A stretch of DNA of 64,000 nucleotides from Microbacterium testaceum (GTDB taxonomy: Bacteria; Actinomycetota; Actinomycetes; Actinomycetales; Microbacteriaceae): contig NZ_CP121699.1 of the NCBI RefSeq assembly GCF_029761935.1, positions 3,162,001-3,226,000 of the forward strand, written 5' to 3'. Shown here piece after piece: positions 45,025 through 55,210 of this stretch (position 1 is its first letter; every line of letters starts with the position of its first letter). The notes below the pieces were generated by a model. The model was not told where the DNA came from. It ran no database searches and saw only the letters and a program-made list of their open reading frames with translations. The translations under genes and the position numbers were made by a program.

Positions 45025-45627
45025 ATGGCCAGATCGACCTTCCCTCGGGATCGCTTCGACGACCTCCCGGCCGACTCCGGTCGCGTCGGCGCCCACCGGG
45101 CCGAGAACCCGCGCCTGCGCGGGTGGATCGTCTTCCTGTGGGCGGCCATCGCCACCCTGGTGCTGATCATCGCCGGCATCTTCGCGACGCTCGTGGTCTC
45201 GGGCCGTATCTCGCTGGGCCCCGCCGACGCTCCCACCCCGATCGCCTCGGCGGAGCCGACGACCCCGGCCGTGGTCGACACGTCGTATTCGGTGGTGGTG
45301 CTCAACGGCACGCCCGACAGCGGTCTCGCCGCCTCCGTCCGCGACCAGATCGTGGCGGCGGGGTGGAGCGGCGACACCGTCGAGACCGGCACCTCCGACA
45401 GCACCGACTTCGCTGACACGACCATCTACTACCGTCTCGCCAGCGATGAGGCGGCGGCCGAGGGGCTGGCGCAGACGATCGGTGGCGCGCAGGTCGCGCA
45501 GAGCGACTTCCTGCAGCCCACCGATGACCCGAACACCCCCGACGACGAGAGCAACGTCAAGCGTCTGATCGTCGTGATCGGCCTCGACCGGGCATCCGGT
45601 CAGCCGTCCGCCTCGCCCTCATCCTGA
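45025..45627 (+). CDS. LytR_C-domain membrane protein
   Basis: A 200-residue protein with one membrane helix near residue 34-58 (WIVFLWAAIATLVLIIAGIFA), a Pro/Thr-rich linker, then an extracellular LytR C-terminal domain (YSVVVLNGTPDSGLAASVRD near 88). Stand-alone LytR_C proteins are common in actinobacteria and may take part in wall assembly. TAGCAT (45013-45018) ends seven bases before the ATG. The tail is Ser/Pro-rich. Confidence 0.85.
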   Translation: MARSTFPRDRFDDLPADSGRVGAHRAENPRLRGWIVFLWAAIATLVLIIAGIFATLVVSGRISLGPADAPTPIASAEPTTPAVVDTSYSVVVLNGTPDSGLAASVRDQIVAAGWSGDTVETGTSDSTDFADTTIYYRLASDEAAAEGLAQTIGGAQVAQSDFLQPTDDPNTPDDESNVKRLIVVIGLDRASGQPSASPSS

Positions 45628-45758
45628 CCGCTCGCGGGCCGCGTGTTTCCGCGGAGTAACAACTTGGATGCACGCGCGTCAACAATGCTCCCGAACCCCG
45701 ATTCGGTGGCACCCCCCGTGCTTACGATGACCTCGTCGTTCAGCAACAGGAGATTCGC

Positions 45759-45959
45759 ATGACGCAGGGCACTGTCAAATGGTTCAACGCCGAGAAGGGC
45801 TTCGGCTTCATCACGGTCGATGACGGGCAGGACGTTTTCGTTCACTACTCGAGCATCGAGATGTCGGGCTTCCGCGTCCTCGAGGAGGGGCAGGCCGTCG
45901 AATTCACCGTCGGCACCGGTCAGAAGGGCCCCCAGGCGGAGTCCGTGCGACTGGCCTGA
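45759..45959 (+). CDS. cspA: Cold-shock protein
   Basis: A 66-residue single CSD protein. RNP1 is KGFGFI and RNP2 is VFVHYS, both intact; it ends in EVRLA-type PQAESVRLA. It binds single-stranded nucleic acid and acts as an RNA chaperone. AGGAGA is eight bases before ATG 45759. TACGAT near 45723 may be its -10. It ends at a strong hairpin. Confidence 0.96.
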   Translation: MTQGTVKWFNAEKGFGFITVDDGQDVFVHYSSIEMSGFRVLEEGQAVEFTVGTGQKGPQAESVRLA

Positions 45960-45969
45960 GCTCTGATCA

Positions 45970-46008
45970 GAACGCCGCGGCATCCGAGTTCCGGATGCCG
46001 CGGCGTTC
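45970..46008 (+). terminator. Terminator after cspA with GGCATCC/GGATGCC arms
   Basis: Perfect 17-base arms (45970-45986 and 45992-46008) around a five-base loop, just after the cspA stop. The third terminator in the window whose stem includes the GGCATCC/GGATGCC pair. Confidence 0.88.
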
Positions 46009-46031
46009 GGTGTTTCCGGGACGGTGCGCGG

Positions 46032-46058
46032 CTTGCACTCCCCAGGGGCGAGTGCCAG
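46032..46058 (+). promoter_or_regulatory. First CIRCE-like operator of groEL
   Basis: CTTGCACTC, nine bases, GAGTGCCAG: an inverted repeat with CIRCE spacing, slightly degenerate. It overlaps a possible -35 (TTGCAC, 46033-46038). HrcA is the expected repressor. Confidence 0.8.
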
Positions 46059-46063
46059 AATGA

Positions 46064-47749
<1,686 letters not shown>

Positions 47750-47766
47750 TCCACGCTGACGCCTGA

Positions 47767-47796
47767 GAACGCCCCCTCCTCCGGGAGGGGGCGTTC
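47767..47796 (+). terminator. Terminator after groEL
   Basis: Thirteen-base perfect arms (47767-47779, 47784-47796) with a TCCG loop, followed by TTCGTTT. Confidence 0.92.
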
Positions 47797-47890
47797 TTCG
47801 TTTCGGGGCAGGGGGGGTGACGCCGGAGGGAGGGTGAGGTTTGTCACATCTTTGACGCGGGTCATGGACTCGGGGACTACCATCACCCGA

Positions 47891-47968
47891 GTGACAGACC
47901 TCTTCTCCTCTCGTGAAGCCGAGGCGGCTATCGCTCGGATCGAGCCATTGCGCATCACGGTGCCGTGA
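47891..47968 (+). CDS. Possible 25-residue ORF before a small hypothetical gene
   Basis: GTG 47891 encodes MTDLFSSREAEAAIARIEPLRITVP. TACCAT (47878-47883) sits eight bases upstream of the start, giving it a plausible leaderless promoter. It ends 15 bases before the next ATG. It may be a leader peptide, a real microprotein or a truncated gene start. Confidence 0.35.
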   Translation: MTDLFSSREAEAAIARIEPLRITVP

Positions 47969-47983
47969 CGCAGGAGGTCGGTC

Positions 47984-48292
47984 ATGTCTTCCCCCGATGA
48001 CTTCCTTGTCAGCGACGCGATCGTGCGCTACATCGGCGAAGACCGCTCACCCTTCCCTCTCGATGAGATGTCCGCGGTCAGGAAAGCGCATCCGAACGAG
48101 GGGCTCGAGCTCACCTCGATGATCGTTCAGACCCTCGTACGATCGGAGGCGATCACACCGGAAGAGGTGGCGCCTTTCGATGACGGGTTGAGGGAACGGC
48201 TTCACGAAAAGCTCAGGGCGCTCTTCCCGGGCCTGTCCGAGCAGGCAGTGCGCGCCATCGCGTGGAGGTGGGGGTTCCTCAACCTCAGGTGA
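47984..48292 (+). CDS. Small hypothetical protein after groEL
   Basis: A 102-residue soluble protein, MSSPDDFLVSDAIVRYIGED at the start and AWRWGFLNLR at the end, alpha-helical in character. AGGAGG lies seven bases before ATG 47984. No known domain. Codon choice is a little less GC-rich at third positions than in flanking genes (ATG, AGG, GAT, GTT), hinting at an accessory gene. Confidence 0.65.
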   Translation: MSSPDDFLVSDAIVRYIGEDRSPFPLDEMSAVRKAHPNEGLELTSMIVQTLVRSEAITPEEVAPFDDGLRERLHEKLRALFPGLSEQAVRAIAWRWGFLNLR

Positions 48293-48294
48293 GG

Positions 48295-48408
48295 GTGGAA
48301 AAACCACCCGCTGACGCGCAAGAGATCGCCCAAGCCGTCATCGACGGCCACGGGATGGAGCGCCGGTTCCGGGAGTCCGAGCGAGCAGAAGGGCGCGAGC
48401 AACCGTGA
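48295..48408 (+). CDS. Possible 37-residue ORF
   Basis: GTG 48295 lies two bases after the previous stop and reads MEKPPADAQEIAQAVIDGHG, then a charged Arg/Glu tail. There is no clear ribosome site beyond GGTGAGG. It may be a coupled microprotein or chance. Confidence 0.35.
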   Translation: MEKPPADAQEIAQAVIDGHGMERRFRESERAEGREQP

Positions 48409-48442
48409 TCACGATCCGGCCTCCGGGGCGAACCCCGCTTGA

Positions 48443-50242
48443 TCAGGCGTCGTTCGCGGGTCGGTAGTTCTCGGGGAGGCGTTCGAGGGGCTGCGTCTCG
48501 ATGAGCGCGTGCTCCTGGGCGTCGCGACGATCAGCGAGGGGAAGGGAGACACGGAAGGTCGCTCCACCCCCGGGGGTGTCGCGCACATCGACCGTGCCGT
48601 GCAGGAGGTCGACGATGGATGCCACGATCGACAGGCCCAGACCCGAGCCGCCGGTCTCTCGGGTGCGCGAGGTGTCGGCGCGCCAGAAGCGCTGGAAGAT
48701 CTGCTCGCGGATCTGCTCGGGCACTCCCTCGCCGTGGTCGATGATCTCGATCCAGCCCATGTCGCTCTCGGCGTCGACGCCGACGCGCAGACCGATGGGG
48801 GAGTCCTCGGCGGTGAAGCGGCGGGCATTGCCGAGCAGGTTGGCGACGACCTGACGCACCTTGTTCTCGTCGCCCATGACGATGGGGGCGAGACGCGGTA
48901 CGGGCCGGACCACACCGAGGGGGGCCGTGCCCTGCGCGGGCTCGCCTTCGGACGAGGGGGATGCCGTGGGCTCTGCGCCGTCCTTCGACCGACGCCGCAA
49001 CCGGGACAGGGTCGCGCCCGCGATCGCCATCGCCGACGTGGTGGGGGCGGTGCGGCGTCGACCTGTGCCGCTCGCGGGTCGTCCACCAGAGTCCAGCAGC
49101 GGGTCGAGGGTGATCGTGGGGAGCACCAACTCGTCGCGCGAGGTGGTGTCGTCGACGGTCACCTCGCGCTGAGGGGAGGTCACGCGCAGGTCGAGGGCGG
49201 CATCGCGGGCGATCGGGCGCAGATCGAGGGCGATGATCGTGACGTCACGACGCTCGTCGAGGCGGGCGAGGGCCAGAAGATCCTCGACCAGGGCGCCCAT
49301 CCGGATCGCCTCCTTCTCGATGCGCTCCATCGACTGCGCGACGTCCTCGTCGGAACGGATCGCACCCATGCGGTACAGCTCCGCGTAGCCGCGCATGGTC
49401 ACGAGGGGAGTGCGGAGTTCGTGGCTGGCGTCGCCGATGAATCGACGCATCTGTCGCACGGTGGCATCCCGTTGCCCGAGGGCTCCGTCGATCCGAGCGA
49501 GCATCGCGTTGATGGCCGTCTTGAGCCGACCCACCTCGGTGTCGGGGACGATGTCGGTCAAGCGCTGGCTGAAGTCTCCCGCCGCGATGTCCATGGCCGT
49601 CGTCTCGACCTGCCGCAGGTTGCGGAAGGCGAGGGTGACGAGCCAGCGCGTGAGCAGAGCCGTCGCGATGAGGATGAGCAGGGCCACGAAGGCGTAGATG
49701 CCGAGGTAAGCCGCGACAATCCGATCCGTCGGGGCGAGCGGCTGGATCACCATCTGGGTGTAGACGCCGGGATTCCCCGGCACCTGCAGCACCCCGACGC
49801 GGGCGAGGAAGTGCTGCCCCGACTCGGGCGACTCGAGGTCGATGCGTCGATCGATCTGGCTGTAGGTCTGCTCGACCGTGAAGGTCGACGGGATGTCGGG
49901 GAGGGCGGTCGTCGACGTGCCGTTGTAGAACGCCTCGCGCTGGCCGTCGGGACCGTAGACGACCACCATCGACCCGATCTGCGGTGCGTTGTCGACCTGC
50001 GAGAAGACGACGCGGCCGTCGACGGGCGCGGTGGTGAAGATGCTGTTCGCGATGCTTCCGGCGGCCTGCTGAGCGAGCTGCTCGTCGAGGTTGTTCACCA
50101 GGGTGGTGCGCAGGAACACCATGGTTCCGATGCCCGCGGTGAACAACCCGATGGCGAGGAGCGCGACGGTGACGCCGGTGACCTTGGTACGCAGGCTCAG
50201 CCCGCGCCACCAGCGCGTGAGCGAATCGTCGGTATGCGACAG
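48443..50242 (-). CDS. HAMP-type sensor histidine kinase (PhoR/TrcS-like)
   Basis: About 599 residues. A membrane helix near residue 22-45 (VTGVTVALLAIGLFTAGIG), an extracellular sensor, a second helix near 195 (AFVALLILIATALLTRWLV), HAMP, then the dimerisation His in FIGDASHELRTPLVTMRGY near 270. ATP boxes are NLLGNARRFTAE, DHGEGVPEQI and GGSGLGLSIV. A Pro/Ser/Thr-rich insertion of roughly 60 residues sits between DHp and ATPase parts. No ATG, GTG or TTG precedes helix 1 in frame. I propose CTG 50242 (reads MSHTDDSLTRWW) with AGAAGG seven bases upstream; a TTG at 50146 would cut through the first helix. Confidence 0.85.
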   Translation of the reverse strand: MSHTDDSLTRWWRGLSLRTKVTGVTVALLAIGLFTAGIGTMVFLRTTLVNNLDEQLAQQAAGSIANSIFTTAPVDGRVVFSQVDNAPQIGSMVVVYGPDGQREAFYNGTSTTALPDIPSTFTVEQTYSQIDRRIDLESPESGQHFLARVGVLQVPGNPGVYTQMVIQPLAPTDRIVAAYLGIYAFVALLILIATALLTRWLVTLAFRNLRQVETTAMDIAAGDFSQRLTDIVPDTEVGRLKTAINAMLARIDGALGQRDATVRQMRRFIGDASHELRTPLVTMRGYAELYRMGAIRSDEDVAQSMERIEKEAIRMGALVEDLLALARLDERRDVTIIALDLRPIARDAALDLRVTSPQREVTVDDTTSRDELVLPTITLDPLLDSGGRPASGTGRRRTAPTTSAMAIAGATLSRLRRRSKDGAEPTASPSSEGEPAQGTAPLGVVRPVPRLAPIVMGDENKVRQVVANLLGNARRFTAEDSPIGLRVGVDAESDMGWIEIIDHGEGVPEQIREQIFQRFWRADTSRTRETGGSGLGLSIVASIVDLLHGTVDVRDTPGGGATFRVSLPLADRRDAQEHALIETQPLERLPENYRPANDA

Positions 50243-50256
50243 GAGGACGCCTTCTC

Positions 50257-50949
50257 TCAGGCGGTCTTGCCCGACTTCAGCATGTAGCCGAAGCCGCGCT
50301 TGGTCTGGATGAGCGGCTCGGAGGAGTGCGGGTCGATCTTGCGCCGCAGGTACGAGATGTAGCTCTCGACGATGCCCGCGTCGCCGTTGAAGTCGTACTC
50401 CCAGACGTGGTCGAGGATCTGCGCCTTCGACAGCACGCGGTTCGGGTTGAGCATGAGGTAGCGCAGAAGCTTGAATTCGGTGGGGCTGAGGTCGATCGAG
50501 ACGTCGCCGACACTGACGTCGTGCGTGTCCTGATCCATCGTCAGCTCGCCCGTGCGGATGATCGACTCCTCGTCGGCCTGCATGGTGCGACGCAGGATCG
50601 CCTGGATGCGGGCGACGATCTCGTCGAGGCTGAACGGCTTGGTGACGTAGTCGTCGCCGCCGGCGTTCAGGCCCTCGATCTTGTCTTCGGTCTCGTCCTT
50701 GGCGGTGAGGAACAGGATCGGAGCGGTGTAGCCGGCGCCGCGCAGACGCTTGGTGACGCTGAACCCGTTCATGTCGGGGAGCATCACGTCGAGCACGATG
50801 AGGTCGGGTTCCTCTTCGAGCACGGCCGAGATCGTCTGCGCGCCGTTGGCCACGGCTCGCACCTGGAACCCGGCGAAACGCAGGCTCGTGATGAGCAGGT
50901 CGCGGATGTTCGGTTCGTCGTCCACGACGAGGATGCGAGGAGCTGTCAT
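50257..50949 (-). CDS. OmpR-family response regulator (PhoP/TrcR-like)
   Basis: A 230-residue regulator: acidic pair in VVDDEPNIRD, phosphoacceptor Asp in IVLDVMLPDMNGFS near residue 53, Lys in YVTKPFSLDE near 103. The winged helix has SLSPTEF-type DLSPTEFKLLRYLMLNPN and VWEYDFNGDAGIVESYISYL. Closest by eye to mycobacterial PhoP and TrcR. Its kinase gene begins 14 bases downstream. Target genes unknown; not the phosphate regulator, which is RegX3. Confidence 0.9.
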   Translation of the reverse strand: MTAPRILVVDDEPNIRDLLITSLRFAGFQVRAVANGAQTISAVLEEEPDLIVLDVMLPDMNGFSVTKRLRGAGYTAPILFLTAKDETEDKIEGLNAGGDDYVTKPFSLDEIVARIQAILRRTMQADEESIIRTGELTMDQDTHDVSVGDVSIDLSPTEFKLLRYLMLNPNRVLSKAQILDHVWEYDFNGDAGIVESYISYLRRKIDPHSSEPLIQTKRGFGYMLKSGKTA

Positions 50950-51018
50950 GCCCTCATTATCGTGATCTGACCCAGCAATGTGCTGGATATGGAACGGAAA
51001 GCCGCGTGCTGGTATGCG

Positions 51019-52668
51019 TCAGGCGGCTTCTGCGTCGATTCCGTCGGCATCCAGAATCGTGTAGGCGTACCCCTGCTCGGCCAGGAATCGCTGGCGATTC
51101 TGGGCGAAATCCTGGTCCACGGTGTCGCGGGCGATGAGGGTGTAGAAGCTCGCGGTGTGGTTCGACTGCTTCGGACGGAGCAGGCGACCGAGCCGCTGGG
51201 CCTCTTCTTGGCGCGAGCCGAACGACCCCGACACCTGGATGGCGACCGACGCCTCGGGAAGGTCGACCGAGAAGTTGGCGACCTTGGACACCACCAGCAA
51301 CGGGATCGATCCGTCGCGGAACCCCTGGAAGAGCTCTTCGCGCTCGGGGATCGGCGTGGCGCCCGTGATCTGCGGGGCGTTCAACGCTTCCGCCAACTCG
51401 TCGATCTGATCGAGGTACTGTCCGATCACGAGGACCCTCTCGCCCGGATGCCGTTCGACGAGCCGGCGCGCGACCTCGATCTTGGCGGGGGCGGTGGCGG
51501 CGAGACGGTACCGGTCCTCGTCGGCGGCGGCGGCGTATTCGAGCCGCTCGTCGGCGGGGAGGTCGATGCGCACCTCGTAGCAGGCCGCGGGGGAGATGAA
51601 GCCCTGAGCCTCGATCTCCTTCCAGGGGGCGTCGAAGCGCTTCGGACCGATGAGGCTGAAGACATCGCCCTCGCGACCGTCCTCGCGCACGAGGGTCGCC
51701 GTGAGGCCGAGGCGGCGGCGGGCCTGCAAGTCGGCCGTGAGCTTGAACACGGGAGCCGGGAGCAGGTGCACCTCGTCGTACAGCACGAGGCCCCAGTCGA
51801 GGGCATCGAGGAGGGCGAGGTGGGCGTACTGGCCTTTCCGCTTGGCGGTGAGGATCTGGTAGGTCGCGATGGTGACCGGCTTGATCTCCTTGACCTGGCC
51901 GGAGTACTCGCCGATCTCCTCGGGGGTCAGACTCGTGCGGCGCAACAACTCGTCGCGCCACTGACGGGCACTGACGGTGTTGGTGACGAGGATCAGGGTG
52001 GTGGTCCGGGTGTCCGCCATGGCTCCCGCACCCACCAGCGTCTTGCCCGCCCCGCAAGGGAGCACCACGACACCGGAGCCGCCCTCCGAGAAGGATTCGA
52101 CCGCCTGACGCTGGTAGGGGCGCAGGCTCCACCCGTCTTCGGCCAGATCGATCGGGTGCGGGGTGCCGGGGGTGTACCCGGCAAGGTCTTCGGCGGGCCA
52201 GCCGATCTTCAGCAGCTCCTGCTTGATGTGGCCGCGTGCCCAGGCGTCGACCAGGAAGCTGTCGTCGCTCGGGCGACCGATCAGCAGCGGGGCGATGCGC
52301 TTGTTGCGCGAGACCTCGCTGAGGACGGCCGCATCGGAGGAGCGCAGGACGAGCTCCCCGTCGTCGTTGCGCTCGATGACGAGACGCCCGTAACGGTTGA
52401 CGGATTCTCGAATGTCGGTGCTGACCGAGGCGGGCACGGGGAAGCGCGACCACCGGTCGAGCGTGTCGAGCATGGACTCGGCGTCGTGACCGGCCGCTCG
52501 AGCGTTCCAGAGGCCCAGGCGGGTGATGCGGTACGTGTGGATGTGCTCGGGTGCGCGCTCGAGCTCGGCGAAGACCGCGAGCTCGTGCCGCGCCGTCTCC
52601 GCCTGGGGGTGCGCGACCTCGAGGAGTACGGTGCGGTCGCTCTGCACGATGAGGGGGCCGTCAGCCAT
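51019..52668 (-). CDS. XPB/Ssl2-type DNA helicase
   Basis: A 549-residue superfamily 2 helicase. The N-terminal domain is followed by RPYQRQAVESFSEGGSG (Q-like motif), Walker A VVLPCGAGKTLVGAGAM near residue 215, DEVHLLP (motif II), LGLTATLVREDG (motif III), and QEEAQRLGRLLRPKQSN (motif VI). This is the bacterial XPB family, with 3'-5' unwinding activity, linked to DNA repair or transcription. ATG 52668, with TAGACT a short way upstream and no ribosome site, suggests leaderless expression. Follows the helicase-associated gene. Confidence 0.93.
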   Translation of the reverse strand: MADGPLIVQSDRTVLLEVAHPQAETARHELAVFAELERAPEHIHTYRITRLGLWNARAAGHDAESMLDTLDRWSRFPVPASVSTDIRESVNRYGRLVIERNDDGELVLRSSDAAVLSEVSRNKRIAPLLIGRPSDDSFLVDAWARGHIKQELLKIGWPAEDLAGYTPGTPHPIDLAEDGWSLRPYQRQAVESFSEGGSGVVVLPCGAGKTLVGAGAMADTRTTTLILVTNTVSARQWRDELLRRTSLTPEEIGEYSGQVKEIKPVTIATYQILTAKRKGQYAHLALLDALDWGLVLYDEVHLLPAPVFKLTADLQARRRLGLTATLVREDGREGDVFSLIGPKRFDAPWKEIEAQGFISPAACYEVRIDLPADERLEYAAAADEDRYRLAATAPAKIEVARRLVERHPGERVLVIGQYLDQIDELAEALNAPQITGATPIPEREELFQGFRDGSIPLLVVSKVANFSVDLPEASVAIQVSGSFGSRQEEAQRLGRLLRPKQSNHTASFYTLIARDTVDQDFAQNRQRFLAEQGYAYTILDADGIDAEAA

Positions 52669-52715
52669 AGCGTTCGAGTCTACCGGGGTCGGGGAGGGCG
52701 GGGCGTGCACGGCCG

Positions 52716-54437
52716 TCACTCGACGGGCGCGACCCCGTCGATGTGCGACAGGGGCAGGGTGCGCTCGACGTCGGCGCCGCGATCGCGACCGCGCAGTCGG
52801 CCTCCGCCGAGACCCGTCGCTTCGAGCCGGAAGACGCGCGCCGAACCGTCGGGCAGGCGCACCGTGACGTCGATGACCGAGCGAGCGCGCACCGCCTGGT
52901 CGAGCTCGCGCTCGAGCCACGCGGCATCCGAGTCCTCCCCTCCCGTCCTCAGTCGCCCGATGAGGTCGGCGTAGGTGTCGGCGGGGGCGGTTTCGGGTGA
53001 GGCGGGGGCCGCCAGCTTCGCGCGTTCGAGTGCGCGGGGACGTCCGTCGGCGTCGACGGCGACCGCCGGGTAGTGCGCGTCGGTCAGCGCCCAGAACACG
53101 ACGTCGGCCGAGACATGGGAGACCAGCTCGTCGTCCGTGCGCGTGAGGGCGATCGACCGGAGCGACTGATCGACCTCCATCGACCGCAGGAGCGTCTCAT
53201 CGTCGGTCATGACACGGGTGAGATGCGAGGCGGCATCCGTGGTCACACGCACGCGTCCGTGTTCGGCGGCGGTGCGCTCGATGACGTACGCCAGAGGCTG
53301 GGGCAGACCGGTGAGCGAGATCCCGGTGAGGAACTCGCGCAGCGAGTCGGCGGTCTCTCCCGCCGTGATCGCCGCGCCGATGGTGGCGGCGCTGAAGCGA
53401 TAGCTCGAGGCCTGGGCGCGCGATTCCCGGGCGGCCATCGACCGCAGCCGCACGTCCAGGTGAGGGGCCAGCGGCCCGGGCGCGATCGCCGTGAGGTCGT
53501 TCTGCAGGTACACGCGATCGACCTCGGGAGGCAGGAGCTCGCGCAGCGCCGAGGTGTCGACGTCGCCGCCCTCCGCCAGGGGGCGTGCCCACGGCGTCGC
53601 GTGACCGGCGGCGTCGAGAAGACCCCACCGCACGAGTCGTTTGATCCAGAGGGCCGCGCGGTCGGGTCCCTCGGGGTCGAAGGGCGTCGCCTGGGCCCAC
53701 TGCTCGGTGGGGATCCAGCCGCCGTCGGACGAGCGGTAGGCCCGCGGAAGGGCGTCGCGCAAAGCCTCGGCGGTGCGCTGCCAGCGCTCGAGGGTCGGCA
53801 GCCGCAGCCATTCGCGCCCGGCCGGAGACACGAGCCACGCGCGGTCGTTCGTGCCGAGCAGGCCCACGTCGGCGGCGAGCCCCACGAGGAGGTCCGCTTC
53901 GGTCGCGGTCGTGACGGCACCGGCATCGACGAGGCGACGTCTCTCGGTGGCTCCGAGCGATCCGGAGCCGATGCGCCCGAGCGGGGCATCGAGGGTCTGC
54001 ATGAGGATGTCGGCGACGGATGCCGCGTTGGTGAACACCGCCTCGGAGGCGGCCCCCGTGCTCTCGGGCGTCGACGTCGCGCGGCGCGGGGCAACGGCAT
54101 CCGGCATCCCCGAGGGCAGGATCTCGCGCGCCGTCTCGAACACGGACGGGAAGGGGAGTCCGTCCTCTCCGACGAGGGCATGGGATGCCAACTGCTCGCG
54201 GACTCCGGCGGGTGCGGGGTGCTCCGCATCGAGCAGAGCCGCGGCTTCATCGCGGTTGAGAGCCGGCAGGCCGCGGGCGACCGAGGCCGGGTCGAGAAGC
54301 GCCTCGGCGGCGTCGAACATGTCGCGCCAGGTGCTCGAGGGGGAGATGCTGCGTTCGGCGAAGAGGCGGGCGAGGTCGGCGTCGCTGCGCGCGCTCAACG
54401 AGACCGCCAGTGCGCGTTGTGCGGAGGTCTCGGGCAC
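52716..54437 (-). CDS. Helicase-associated domain protein
   Basis: A 573-residue soluble protein. Family features include an N-terminal helical region (ALAVSLSARSDADLARLFAER) and a C-terminal helicase-associated (Helicase_C_3/XPB-type) domain containing VYLQNDLTAIAPGPLAPHL and FRLEATGLGGGRLRGRDRGA. No ATPase motifs. It is encoded 47 bases upstream of the XPB helicase, and the pair is conserved in actinobacteria, so it is probably a helicase partner. GTG start. Confidence 0.85.
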   Translation of the reverse strand: MPETSAQRALAVSLSARSDADLARLFAERSISPSSTWRDMFDAAEALLDPASVARGLPALNRDEAAALLDAEHPAPAGVREQLASHALVGEDGLPFPSVFETAREILPSGMPDAVAPRRATSTPESTGAASEAVFTNAASVADILMQTLDAPLGRIGSGSLGATERRRLVDAGAVTTATEADLLVGLAADVGLLGTNDRAWLVSPAGREWLRLPTLERWQRTAEALRDALPRAYRSSDGGWIPTEQWAQATPFDPEGPDRAALWIKRLVRWGLLDAAGHATPWARPLAEGGDVDTSALRELLPPEVDRVYLQNDLTAIAPGPLAPHLDVRLRSMAARESRAQASSYRFSAATIGAAITAGETADSLREFLTGISLTGLPQPLAYVIERTAAEHGRVRVTTDAASHLTRVMTDDETLLRSMEVDQSLRSIALTRTDDELVSHVSADVVFWALTDAHYPAVAVDADGRPRALERAKLAAPASPETAPADTYADLIGRLRTGGEDSDAAWLERELDQAVRARSVIDVTVRLPDGSARVFRLEATGLGGGRLRGRDRGADVERTLPLSHIDGVAPVE

Positions 54438-54441
54438 GTCG

Positions 54442-54720
54442 TCAGGCCTTGTTGGCCCGGGCCCTTCGGACGAAGCTCATGATTAGCACGGCCAGCAGGC
54501 ACGCGAAGGCCACCGGCGGGGCGATGTAGACGAGCAGGCCGATGACGGGCCACACACCCGAACCCATGTCGGCTCCGGAACTCGAGCCGATGATGATGGC
54601 GAAGAAGCACACGATCGACAGCGCGAGCAGGCCCAGCGACATGAACGCGAGAATGCGGTCGATGCGGCGGACGGGGACGTCGTCGCCCGGTGTGCTGCCA
54701 CCGGAGGTGCGGGTGCTCAT
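54442..54720 (-). CDS. Small two-helix membrane protein
   Basis: A 92-residue protein: Ser/Thr-rich start, then two hydrophobic helices (ILAFMSLGLLALSIVCFFAI; PVIGLLVYIAPPVAFACLL) and a basic tail RRARANKA. TAGGCT ends eight bases before ATG 54720, consistent with a near-leaderless transcript that would run into the helicase-associated gene four bases later. Function unknown. Confidence 0.7.
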   Translation of the reverse strand: MSTRTSGGSTPGDDVPVRRIDRILAFMSLGLLALSIVCFFAIIIGSSSGADMGSGVWPVIGLLVYIAPPVAFACLLAVLIMSFVRRARANKA

Positions 54721-54826
54721 CGGGCTCAGCCTACTGCCTGGCGGAGGTGCCGTAGGCTGGAAGACCGGGATCCGATCGGCTCCCGTGTTCCGCCGCGCTT
54801 GCGCGCACTCATCCAGCGAGGTGTCC

Positions 54827-55210
54827 ATGCCCACCGGCAAGGTCAGGTTCTACGACGACGAGAAGGGCTTCGGCTTCATCGTCACCGATGACGGCCAGGA
54901 CGTGTTCCTGCACGCTACCGCCCTGCCCGCCGGAGCCCCCGGACCCAAGGCCGGGACGCGCCTCGAGTTCGGCGTGGCCGACGGCAAGCGGGGCCTCCAG
55001 GCCCTCTCGGTGCGCGTTCTCGACGCCCCCGTGAGCCTGTCGAAGCGCTCGCGCAAGCCCGCGGATGACATGGCGATCATCGTCGAGGACCTCGTCAAGC
55101 TGCTCGACGGCATCGGCGGCGACCTGCGACGCGGTCGCTACCCCAACGGCCCGCACGCCCAGAAGATCGCCGCGGTCCTGCGCAAGGTCGCCGATGACTT
55201 CGAAGCCTGA
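54827..55210 (+). CDS. Cold-shock-domain protein with helical C-terminal extension
   Basis: A 127-residue protein. Residues 1-65 are a cold-shock domain: KGFGFI (RNP1) and VFLHAT (RNP2, with Ala replacing the usual aromatic). An additional basic helical part follows (VSLSKRSRKPADDMAIIVED, then KLLDGIGGDLRRGRYPNG). GAGG precedes ATG 54827. Its last 17 bases overlap the DUF3027 gene. It is likely an RNA chaperone with an actinobacteria-specific extension. Confidence 0.9.
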   Translation: MPTGKVRFYDDEKGFGFIVTDDGQDVFLHATALPAGAPGPKAGTRLEFGVADGKRGLQALSVRVLDAPVSLSKRSRKPADDMAIIVEDLVKLLDGIGGDLRRGRYPNGPHAQKIAAVLRKVADDFEA

